Below are positions 21,255 to 29,700 of a stretch of DNA of 64,000 nt, one piece after another. The notes under the pieces were generated by a model, which was given only the letters and a program-made list of their open reading frames with translations, ran no database searches and had not been told where the DNA came from. The DNA is from Macrocystis pyrifera. Taxonomy: Eukaryota; Sar; Phaeophyceae; Laminariales; Laminariaceae. How positions within the stretch are numbered: position 1 is the first letter of the stretch; each line of letters begins with the position of its first letter. The DNA lies in NCBI GenBank assembly GCA_031763025.1, contig JASSKH010000001.1, positions 15,415,142-15,479,141 on the forward strand, in the 5' to 3' direction. Position numbers and translations under genes: made by a program.

Positions 21255-23197
21255 AACTTCTTGCGGGATTTCGCGAAGTTTTTTTTCGTTTCTGCAGCTT
21301 CTACCGCACTAATCTCTCCAGACAGGGTGGCTAGTAGCTGTGCTTTTGTCAAATCACTCTTGACTAAAGGTGCACCCCCTACTCCCAATTTCATGTCTGG
21401 CATCATTACGTGTGGTTGATGTCCCGTATATCGTAGCGGGATTTCAGAGGTACCGGCCTCTACTATAGCTTCCCGGGGCAACCAGCCTATGTTAAATCGT
21501 ATATAATACATACCTTCGGACGCCGCCGTACCGTCTGTATTAGTGATATCGACTTTAACCCATGCCATCCCGTTCGGAAGTGTACATCGTTTTCCCGAAA
21601 AACGTGCAACCACCACTCCCTTGGTGCTAGTTTCTATTAATCCTACTGTGCTGTTGACCCAATCAGAATACCTTTGTGTGTTTTCAACGGTCCCACTCTC
21701 CCGTACTGTAAACGTCACCCTTGTTTCTTTGTCGTTTATGTCAACGTATTTTCTGGTTGGAAATTCCGCCCAACCATCCCGTCCTAAAAGTACTTCATGA
21801 GTCATCGCCTCGTCTGGTACAACGTGTGCATATACCACCAAGCAAACTGTCTGTGCTCTCCCATTCTCTGAGGATATCCCCTTTTCTCCTCCCATCTGAA
21901 TGTTCAATCGTACTCTGCTGTTTGTAGTTAAAGGTATACCATGAAATCCTCCCCATTTTCTTTCTGGTATTTCTGTTAACCCATTTCTAGAAGCTGCCCC
22001 ACATATCATCATATGTTGCCATACCTTGCGTTGGATGAAAGAATATGGGCTCCCAGTGTCCAGCAGTACGGTGCAGTTTTGTGTACGCGTAGCTTTGGAT
22101 CCTCCAAAAATCTGAGCTCGTGTTGTATGACGTCTTTTGTCCAACGTCACCTCTCCTCCCACGGCACGCGTAAATTCTGGCAGGTAGTCTGCTCGTTCCC
22201 CACTCTCGATCTCCTCCTGGCGCAGTGGGAAAACGTTGGGTAGCGTTTCACTAGTCAGGTTTTGCTTGGGTTCGAGTGCATATATGCTGTCTGGCATTCC
22301 TGGCTTGCTCGAAAATTCTCCCCCCTGAACGCTGCTACTTCTATCAATGCTCGGTATATTTGAGGTCATGCTGGATACATCAACATTTTGTTCCGGTCGC
22401 TTTGCCGACTGTCGCTCAAATATGGTTGGCATTATATCTACTTCCGTACTATTTTTCGCTCGCAAGCGTCGTACACTCCTCTCTGTGTTTCCACTTACTA
22501 TGTTACCAGTCCATGAGTTTTTCTCTTCTACTGGCGGGGAAAACTCGCGGGCTTTGCTGGGTAGACAAGGCTTCGCTCCCCTATTCTCTACATTACCAGT
22601 CCATGAGCTTTTCTCTTTTACTGGCGGGGAAAACTCGCGGGCTTTGCTGGGTAGGCAAGGCGTCGCTCCCCTATTCTCACCTCCCCGGGCTCTTAAACTG
22701 TGATCGGTGGGGGGTATCTCTCTCTTCAACTGTACATTTGAAGCAGGCGTGCCCTTCGCCCTGTTGACAGCAGACATTGACTCATATTTGGTATGACTCT
22801 GAACCAACACACTCAACGAATTAACGTTGCTTCGAACTGGCGTTTTTCTCGGTAGCTTACACCGTATCCTTACGCCGTCCGGACGGCCAAGCCCACCCGC
22901 TAGCCCACTACTAACAGTGACGGAGCTTGTGCAGAGCGGTGGTACTAGGGTGGAAGCGCACGATCGGACGTCGGGGTAATTACTTCCGCTCTCTCCAGAA
23001 AGACGACAACCAACTACGCCTCCACTCTTACCGTTAATAGGTAGATTGTATCCTACCCCTTGACTTGGATTCGCGTTGTGCACCGCGGCTCCCGTCGTAA
23101 CCTTTCTTGCATTCGATGATGCTGTGAGGGCCCCCCCCTCTTTCTCCGGACTCCCTCCTCCCGGACGCTCCTTGATCTGTGTGTGGAAAAGAAACAA
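21242..23197 (-). CDS. Retroviral-type protease with long repeat-bearing N-terminal region
   Basis: A 651-codon ORF (listed from a non-ATG codon; the frame is open slightly upstream). The aspartic protease signature LLDTGSPYSF lies near residue 375, followed by a hydrophobic segment EVLLGRDGWAEF typical of the second part of these proteases. The first 340 residues are low-complexity, with two tandem copies of a 31-residue unit ending CLPSKAREFSPPV(K/E)EK around 22510-22680. The ORF ends a few codons past the slippery heptamer, so the RT frame is reached by a -1 shift. Role: maturation of the polyprotein. Confidence 0.85.
   Translation of the reverse strand: MFLFHTQIKERPGGGSPEKEGGALTASSNARKVTTGAAVHNANPSQGVGYNLPINGKSGGVVGCRLSGESGSNYPDVRSCASTLVPPLCTSSVTVSSGLAGGLGRPDGVRIRCKLPRKTPVRSNVNSLSVLVQSHTKYESMSAVNRAKGTPASNVQLKREIPPTDHSLRARGGENRGATPCLPSKAREFSPPVKEKSSWTGNVENRGAKPCLPSKAREFSPPVEEKNSWTGNIVSGNTERSVRRLRAKNSTEVDIMPTIFERQSAKRPEQNVDVSSMTSNIPSIDRSSSVQGGEFSSKPGMPDSIYALEPKQNLTSETLPNVFPLRQEEIESGERADYLPEFTRAVGGEVTLDKRRHTTRAQIFGGSKATRTQNCTVLLDTGSPYSFIQRKVWQHMMICGAASRNGLTEIPERKWGGFHGIPLTTNSRVRLNIQMGGEKGISSENGRAQTVCLVVYAHVVPDEAMTHEVLLGRDGWAEFPTRKYVDINDKETRVTFTVRESGTVENTQRYSDWVNSTVGLIETSTKGVVVARFSGKRCTLPNGMAWVKVDITNTDGTAASEGMYYIRFNIGWLPREAIVEAGTSEIPLRYTGHQPHVMMPDMKLGVGGAPLVKSDLTKAQLLATLSGEISAVEAAETKKNFAKSRKKFWIV
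21278..21284 (-). promoter_or_regulatory. -1 ribosomal frameshift heptamer A AAA AAC
   Basis: On the minus strand the protease frame reads ACG AAA AAA AAC TTC. The last seven bases of the A-run plus C form A AAA AAC in the X XXY YYZ phase. A -1 slip there leads directly into the RT frame (CTT CGC GAA ATC CCG), which is open, while the 0 frame stops at 21242. The A8 run could also be a simple indel site, but phase and position are exactly those of programmed frameshifting. No downstream pseudoknot was modelled. Confidence 0.7.
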
Positions 23198-23252
23198 GAA
23201 ACGGGGGCCGCGATGCTACCGGCAAGTCGACCTCTTCCTTACCGTTGCAGCT

Positions 23253-23582
23253 TCAGATTTCTCCTCTTTCGCGGGCCTCTCTGCGGTTTGCGTGCCATTG
23301 ACACAACCGCTGTTGCCACCTTCGCCAACGCCTCCTTACCTCTTCCGGTGTACCTTCTCCTATTTCAGGGTTTATAATTTGGGATCGATTCATATATGCA
23401 GCAGGACAGTCTCTTGCAAAGTGTGTATCTTCCGCACAATTTAAACATCTCGGACCAAAGGCTCGGCGTGCAGCATCTTTGGCTTCCCTCGAATCATATC
23501 TGATATAGAATGCAGGTTCTTTATTACTTTTTCCGAAGCCCCCTCGGCTCTGTAATATGGTATAAACCTTCTTAAATTCCAT
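23253..23582 (-). CDS. Gag, nucleocapsid part with CCHC zinc knuckle
   Basis: Contains CLNCAEDTHFARDC, a CX2CX4HX4C zinc knuckle that binds element RNA, preceded by AFYIRYDSREAKDAARRAFG. The frame extends upstream of the listed codon (ADYQDENMEFKK) into the region where the N-terminal gag ORF changes frame, near 23590-23600. It stops at 23253. Between this stop and the protease ORF lies a GTAAGG..TTTTCCACACACAG segment (about 23241 to 23179) that looks like a small intron or a chance match. Confidence 0.8.
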   Translation of the reverse strand: MEFKKVYTILQSRGGFGKSNKEPAFYIRYDSREAKDAARRAFGPRCLNCAEDTHFARDCPAAYMNRSQIINPEIGEGTPEEVRRRWRRWQQRLCQWHANRREARERGEI

Positions 23583-24052
23583 ATTCTCATCCTGATAATC
23601 AGCCCCTCTCTGATGTCGTCCTCCTCTTTGGGCCGTTCCTGGTCCTTGCCAGGGCTCATGCCTTCCTTTTTGGGCAGTTTTGCACTCCTTCCACTCGGGG
23701 AGAGTGAGGGTGCATTGCCAGTTAGGTGGCGTGCAAGTCTCTCCGCCTTAGGCTCATTCTTGACCATCAGCGTCGTGTCAGCTGCTACAGCAGCAGTGTG
23801 GGCCCCCCCCACGTCCGGTGCTTGGCCCTTGCCAGCACTATCGGATACCTCGTCCGGTGCTTGGCCTTTGCCAGCACTATCGGACACTACTTCGGGGCCC
23901 TTGGCTTTGCTAACCCTGGCGGAGCGCCTAGGCGTGGCCACGGGCTTGAGTCCTGAGTCTTCTTTCCTCCCTCCAGATTTCGTGTTGGGTTGGTACGACG
24001 ACATACTTGTACGTTTTTTCTTACTTCTCCGGTCGAACGCTAGCTCTGCCAA
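23441..24052 (-). CDS. Gag N-terminal part
   Basis: First ORF after the primer binding site, starting ATG at 24052. It is basic and low-complexity (RRSKKKR, TPRRSARVSKAKG), with a duplicated DSAGKGQAPD unit and a charged end (DQERPKEEDDIREG). After about residue 150 the match leaves this frame for the zinc-knuckle frame, so a one-base indel or frameshift sits near 23590-23600. Positional and compositional evidence only. Confidence 0.65.
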   Translation of the reverse strand: MAELAFDRRSKKKRTSMSSYQPNTKSGGRKEDSGLKPVATPRRSARVSKAKGPEVVSDSAGKGQAPDEVSDSAGKGQAPDVGGAHTAAVAADTTLMVKNEPKAERLARHLTGNAPSLSPSGRSAKLPKKEGMSPGKDQERPKEEDDIREGLIIRMRIWNLRRFIPYYRAEGASEKVIKNLHSISDMIRGKPKMLHAEPLVRDV

Positions 24053-24060
24053 GTCCTAAA

Positions 24061-24074
24061 GCCGGACGACGCCA
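24061..24074 (-). other. Primer binding site
   Basis: On the minus strand TGGCGTCGTCCGGC begins one base after the 5' LTR. TGG (complement of a tRNA 3' CCA) at this place is the usual reverse-transcription primer site. Which tRNA primes cannot be told here. Confidence 0.6.
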
Positions 24075-24075
24075 C

Positions 24076-26203
24076 TGAAAGGATAACAGTTATTGAAAAA
24101 CTGTCACACTCTTAGACTGGAAGGGTAGCTTCCAGAGTTTAGATGATAGTTCGAACAGGCAGAGACGCAGTGGTCCATACAGACGACCCAGTTTTTGTAC
24201 CTAGGAGGCATTATCCACGAGAACGCTGACCTCTCCTTCGAAATCGAGCGACGAATCCGTCTGATGCGGGCATGCCTCAAACGGTATGGTCCGGAACTGT
24301 ACGATAGGACGAACGCACCGCTTAGTCTGAAAGTCCGGATGCTGAAGGCCGAGGTGATTGAGACCTTGCTGTACGGTTGCGTGACGTGGACCCTCAATGC
24401 GGACCACTTCGCCAAGCTTCGATCAGCCCACCACGAAGTCCTTCTGCGAGTCATTGGTTTCCAGCGCCGACTACACACCGACCACACCACCCTCTCGTAT
24501 GCGAAGGCGCTCAGGATAACACGATGCGAAAGTATCGAAACGACCATCCGTAAACGGCGACTCTTCTTTGCGGGGGCTGTGGTGCGGCAACACGAGGGGC
24601 GATTGCCCAGTCGGTTGATGTTCGGGACGATCGCTGGTGGGGGGAGCCCGAAACCAGGCGGGCAGCCTAAGACTTGGCCTAGGGCAATTGCTGAGGACCT
24701 TAGAGTGTTCAAAGCCTCAGAGGGATCAACGGAAGACTTAGTCTTTGGAGTTGGGACCGCACTGTGGCCCACTGCAGCAAAACAGACGGGAAAGTGGTAC
24801 CGGGGAATCCTCGAAGCAGCTGAACAGTTCATGGGCAGGTGGCACGAGGCTGAGGCAAAGCTGAGTAGACAGCGCCGTGCATCCGCTGCAGGTAGTGTTA
24901 GAGGGAATGGGGGGAGGGGTAACAGCAGGAGGGGTAGAGGGAACACCGTACAAGTGTATAGGGGCAGGGGGGGGAACAGGAGGAGTAGAAGGGAAACCGC
25001 GGTAGAAGAGAGTAGCAGAGAGACCGCAGATAGGGTAGCAAGGTACCAGGCCGACTAATAGGTTGGACGTTTCTTTGCTACTCGTACCGCCAACAGCTGC
25101 GGCCGTTCGGTGTGCATTTTGATTTTTTCCCTTCTTATCCTTATGAAAGAAGTACTACATAGTGGGTGGGTGACGAGCATATTTTGGCCCACTCACTATT
25201 GCTCTTTTTACTTAGTTAAGTGTTCACCGGGATGCATAGTCCCCTTTTTCCTTCTCGTATCTTTCCCCTTGCACGTCCCTTTTGGCTCATGCTCGGGGTA
25301 AGTATGTATGTGTCTGAGCTTTGGCTTCCCATTTTATTTATTTATTTGGGATTCTTCTCCTTTTCTTTTTCTTTTTCTTGTTCTTTTTCGGTTTGGTTTT
25401 TTCGTTGCTTCTCTTTCTTTATGGTGTATTTTGGTTGCTGGCGTATGTATGTATGTTGTGTCGGCCGCACCTAGTGCGAAGGCATGTATTACGTAGGCTA
25501 TTAATGCATTACGGTGTGTTATCTCTGTGTCGTAGTCTGTGACCACAGAGCTCGTATCTTTCTAGGGTGAAGAATCAGCACGGACACTGGGCTTGCTGGA
25601 TGTCGACGAGTAGAAGAACGGTTTAATGTGAAGAACACACACACACACACACGTCAAGGAGAAAGAAGAAGAAGAAGTTTTCGTGTATTAAACTCAGCGC
25701 GATGAGAGGCAAGAAGTGGACTGAACAGGAAGGGGCAACCACAGATGGTCCTTCCTGTCGGTAGTTCTACCTAACTGCTTCAAGGTATTCATCTACAAGA
25801 GTCATTACCTTGCTCATACTCTGATCTATATTACTCGTCTCTGTATCTGCTACCGGCCAATGATCGACAACCTGACTACCGATATCCTCCTCTCTAGACT
25901 GTCATTCTCTCGGGAAACACTCTCTGCTATTGGTTACGTACTCGACTAGTCTCCAAGTAATCTGTCCTACTGCTACTAGTACTATTTTCTACAGCAACAG
26001 TCTTTGCTATCACAGAATAGTCAGTCCAACAGCAGTCTTACTCATAGTACTCACTCATACGTACGTCAGTTAGTTCTCTTACCACAGCAGGCCAGAGTCA
26101 GTCTCCATGTCAGGTATATCCTGGCATGAGAGGCTGACCTTGCTTTGCTACATCCCCGGCTATGTACCGCCTCCGAATACTACTGAAACCCAATATCACC
26201 TCA
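24076..26203 (-). repeat. 5' LTR of the chromovirus, interrupted
   Basis: The two LTR pieces 24076-24178 and 25653-26203 together match the 3' LTR. The piece between them is a LINE-A copy. The promoter of the element should lie in this LTR, so the insertion probably silences it. Confidence 0.92.
24179..25652 (+). mobile_element. LINE-A copy 5, nested in the chromovirus LTR
   Basis: The longest clean copy: 5'-truncated LINE with one open frame to 25058. It shows FLYLGGIIHENADLSFEIER, then MLKAEVIETLLYGCVTWTL, LLRVIGFQRRLHTDHTTLSY and KWYRGILEAAEQF. These are the C-terminal part of a LINE ORF2 after the RT palm, with no endonuclease or RT catalytic site left. The 3' region matches copy 1 and ends in (AC)n at 25633-25652. 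Compared with the intact LTR, the junctions are CCAT/ACAGACG and ACACAC/GTCAAGG, with no visible target duplication. Confidence 0.9.
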
Positions 26204-26224
26204 AATACGAGTAGTATCTCGGTA

Positions 26225-26266
26225 TCAATGAGGATGACTAACAGTTAGTCATTCTCATTGATCTCG
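26225..26266. repeat. Near-perfect 40-bp palindrome
   Basis: ATCAATGAGGATGACTAAC and GTTAGTCATTCTCATTGAT are inverted copies separated by one base, 20 bases beyond the chromovirus target site. It may be a hairpin end of another element or a regulatory site. Confidence 0.75.
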
Positions 26267-26277
26267 GTATCATATCG

Positions 26278-26657
26278 TGATCGAATCGGGACCTGGTATA
26301 AGTACCCCATGGGGTACGTCGATTAAAAATACCTCAAAGAGGTACTTTTAAAATTGCACAAGTACGCCAAAGGAAGACCTATGTACAGCACAGTAGTACT
26401 ACTGCTGTAATTACACATGATACATACATTCAATGTCGACGTATCCCAAGCTTTGATCTGATCCGGTTCGCTACTGCTGTACAGCAGGCCGCGGCACCAC
26501 CACATAAGGTCACATACTGCCGCAGCAGAAATGCACTAGGAGTACTGTAGAAACCCTATGGTTTGTTTGGGGTACGTGCACTTTTAAAAGTACCTCTTTG
26601 AGGTACTTTTAATCCACGTACCCCATGGGGTACTTATACCAAGTCCCGATCGAATCA
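26278..26657. mobile_element. 380-bp MITE with ~80-bp terminal inverted repeats
   Basis: Left arm GGTATAAGTACCCCATGGGG (26298) through TACCTCAAAGAGGTACTTTT to GCAC; the right arm, 26575-26650, is its reverse complement with few mismatches. Each arm holds internal palindromes (TACCCCATGGGGTA, TACCTCAAAGAGGTA). There is no ORF. The element ends 71 bases before the DDAH start codon, so it is likely to form part of that promoter or 5' leader. Target duplication not identified. Confidence 0.8.
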
Positions 26658-26728
26658 GTGGTTGGTATTTTTTATCATACGTAGTCGGTGGCACTGCGAC
26701 AAAGGAGAGAGCTCTATCTATCGCTGCC

Positions 26729-26797
26729 ATGGCCATGCACTTGATGAACAGCCAGGTAGTGGCTCTGGTACGCGGTGTGCCCAAGAGCTTCGCCAAG
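26729..26797 (+). CDS. DDAH: DDAH exon 1
   Basis: ATG at 26729 (further in-frame ATGs at 26735 and 26744). Encodes the N-terminal strand ALVRGVPKSFAK; donor AAG|GTGTGT, phase 0. The first ATG in the frame was chosen; a start at 26744 would remove five residues. Confidence 0.82.
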
Positions 26798-29700
26798 GTG
26801 TGTGTGCGTCGCTCATCGCGTGAGGTTTGGAAGTCGAAACCTGTTCAGATCGCACACAGAAATGGGGATGATACCACGCAAGCAACCACTCACTATACAA
26901 CATTTTACCGGGTATAGAACTAGACCCTGCATAAGGCATACCTGAAAAAATGTCTGAACTTCGTACTGTTTCTGAAACAGGCGTGCCTGAACTACTATTA
27001 ATAATGAGGCGCGCGAAGCGCGCAAAAAGCGGGCGAGCCTTTTTTTTCTTGGAATTTTCCAAGAAAAAAAAAGCCTCTTTATAGCGGCTCGGATACGAGC
27101 GTGGGGTGCCTTGTTTTGAGTTTCTCTGTATGTGTGTGTGTGGTGGGGTGTGTGTGTGTGTGTGATTCAACATTTTTTTGGGCAACGTTTGACCACCGCC
27201 CTCGACGCACACCGCACCAATTCCAGTCCCGGCGGGCTCTGTGGACGCGCACACACAAAACAGACCTCCTGGTGCTGGTGCGGTGGTAAGTCGTTCACAG
27301 CAGCTCGAGCTAGGTGTGGCAACGTGTGTAGGCACATGTTGGTGCTGGGCCATGTTGAAAAAACACAGAACCAACAACACATTATATTTTGAAACCCAGC
27401 TAGCTCTACGAGTACTCGTAGGTAGGCAGACTGTGCCTGTCCACAGCGACGAGCGTTCGGGCCATGTCCCCGAGACATGCTGCAGGCCCACCCTCCTGGT
27501 GATGAGGGGACTGAGAAGCAGGAGAGTGTCTGCTGTAAAATAGTTGTTGTACAGCAGTAGTAGTAGTGGTGGCACTGCTAGAAGAAGCTCTGCAAGTCAG
27601 ATTGTAGATTTTTCGTCTTCAACTATGAGTTCGGGACCAGGAAACACATGTACGAAGGGTTCACACACAAGCCGAGCGTACAGCGACGCTGACCTGGCCT
27701 CGTGTGTCCTACTGCTGCTGCTGTTTTGCTGCTGGAGAAGCTCTGCTGTAGATGTCGCACATCATCAGTAGTAGCGGTGGCACCTGCTACCTGCTACGAG
27801 AAGTTCTCTCTTGGACAGAGCAGGTCGAGTGCAGATTTTTCGTCTTGAAATTATTATACCGAATTTCGAGTTCAAAACCAAAACAGGACAAAATCGAGTA
27901 CGTGTACAAAGGGTTCAAGGGTTTAGATTGACAAGCCGAGCGTACAGCGATGCTGACCCTGGCGTCGTGTGTCCTACTGCTATACTGCTGCTGCTGTTTT
28001 GTTGCTGGAGAAACACTGCTGCTGCTGTAGATGTGTACAAAGGGTTCAAGGGTTAGATTGACAAGCCGAGCCGCCGAGCGTACAGCGACGCTGACCCTTG
28101 CCTCGTGCGGCCCACTACTACTGCTGCTGCTGCTGTTTTTTGTTGCTGGAGAAACACTGCTGCTGTATGTAGATGTCGTACATACATCAGTACAAGCAAG
28201 TAGTGGTGGCGAGAAAGAAGCGCCTTCTGTTGGACAAATATTTTCAGATGCAGATTTTTCGTGTTCAAATTAATTTTGCCGAATTTCAACCAGAAAACAC
28301 TTACTTACTTGCTGTTGGAAAAACAGAAAAAGAAAAAATATGTATCCGGTGTGTGTCTATTTGTCGTCTTGTTCTTTCCACCCGTCGACATCCAGCACAA
28401 CCAGTCAGTGTCTGTGCCGATTCCTGAAATCCCGAGAGGTACGATACGAATACAAGTAATAACTTCTGTGGTCACACAGCAGTAGTACATATTTTCGTCT
28501 ATAAAGAGGCTTTTTTTTTCTTGGAAAATTCCAAGAAAAAAAAGGCTCGCCCGCTTTTTGCGCGCTTCGCGCGCCTCATTATTATTTTGAAAAATAAAAC
28601 ATGATCTATCTCTGATCTCTCTCTTCCCACCTAGTACACAACCAAAGTTACCGCCAAACACACCACACCACACACCATCACACTCCACACTGCACCATCC
28701 AAGCACCAATAAGTACATACGATACTTCGCGCCGGTAGTAGTTTTATTATTATTATAGTGGTTTGTGCAAAATAAAATCTTCTGTTGTTGGTATTGTTAC
28801 ACCGTGGGTGGTACATCAGTACCAGGTTGCAACGTGTTCTTCGAACGGCATAGTATAGGACGACTACCGTGGTACATCAGTACCAGGTAACATACTGCGT
28901 ACTCTTGGACGCATAATATAGGACAATTATTGCTGCTCTTTTTTCTGTATTCCGTGAGCAGTCTCGGTTTCGTTCGTCTTGGACGCATAATATAGGACAA
29001 TTATTGCTGCTCTTTTTTCTGTATTCCGTGAGCAGTCTCGGTTTCGTTCGTGCTTCGTTACAGCAAGTAAACAATATCGTACCCGGTACAGTTTTCTTTG
29101 CGCGAGTTCGTTGGTATTTTTGCACCGTGGATGGTACATCAGTACCAGTAACATAGCGACGTGGGATAGTTTAGACACCTGCAGCTCTCTCCTTCTGCCT
29201 TCTGGTTCCGTGGGCGGTTTCCTAGGTTGTTATTGATAGTATTATTACGTACAAGTATATATTTGAGTGTGTTGGTATCCACGGCCGCTGGGTACGATAT
29301 TCAGTATGCTATTCGTACTCGTAGAAAAAACCCGATCGATACAATAAAACCAGGTACGAGTACCTTGGTGCCTTTTATTCGCAATGCGATTTCGCAGCTT
29401 TCTCTCAAAATATGGGTACGTACGTATGTACTAATGTACAAGTACACATGTTCAAATACACCAGGTACTACCTGGCATCAACTATTAATATGTACTCTTA
29501 TACGTTGTTGTCTCGTCGAATGCCAACTAAACAAGGAGCTACCACGAGTACGTAATAATACCGTTCCAACTATCAATATACGTAATATTCGCACTTATCA
29601 GGTAGCTTGATACTTGTACTATTGCCGTGTATTTACTGCCGCTTTACATTGTTGTGTGGTTGCTGTATTGATGAACCATTACCCTGTTGAAATAACTGCT

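Larger units (their letters stand above)
15719..26203 (-). mobile_element. Ty3/gypsy chromovirus, near full length, with nested LINE
   Basis: A long terminal repeat retrotransposon on the minus strand: LTRs at 24076-26203 (5', split by a LINE) and 15719-16367 (3'), ending TG..CA on the + strand, flanked by the 4-bp duplication AATA (15715-15718 and 26204-26207). Order on the minus strand is PBS, gag with zinc knuckle, protease, RT, RNase H, integrase, chromodomain, as in Ty3-type chromoviruses. Without the 1474-bp LINE the element is about 9.0 kb. By eye the LTRs differ by only a 2-base and a 3-base indel, so the insertion is young. A few ORF lesions make this copy probably non-autonomous. 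Confidence 0.93.

Noticed and set aside
26723-27575. 285-codon ORF on minus at 26718-27575
   Set aside because: It runs across a TIR palindrome and (GT)n repeat, and antisense to DDAH exon 1; no domain is visible.
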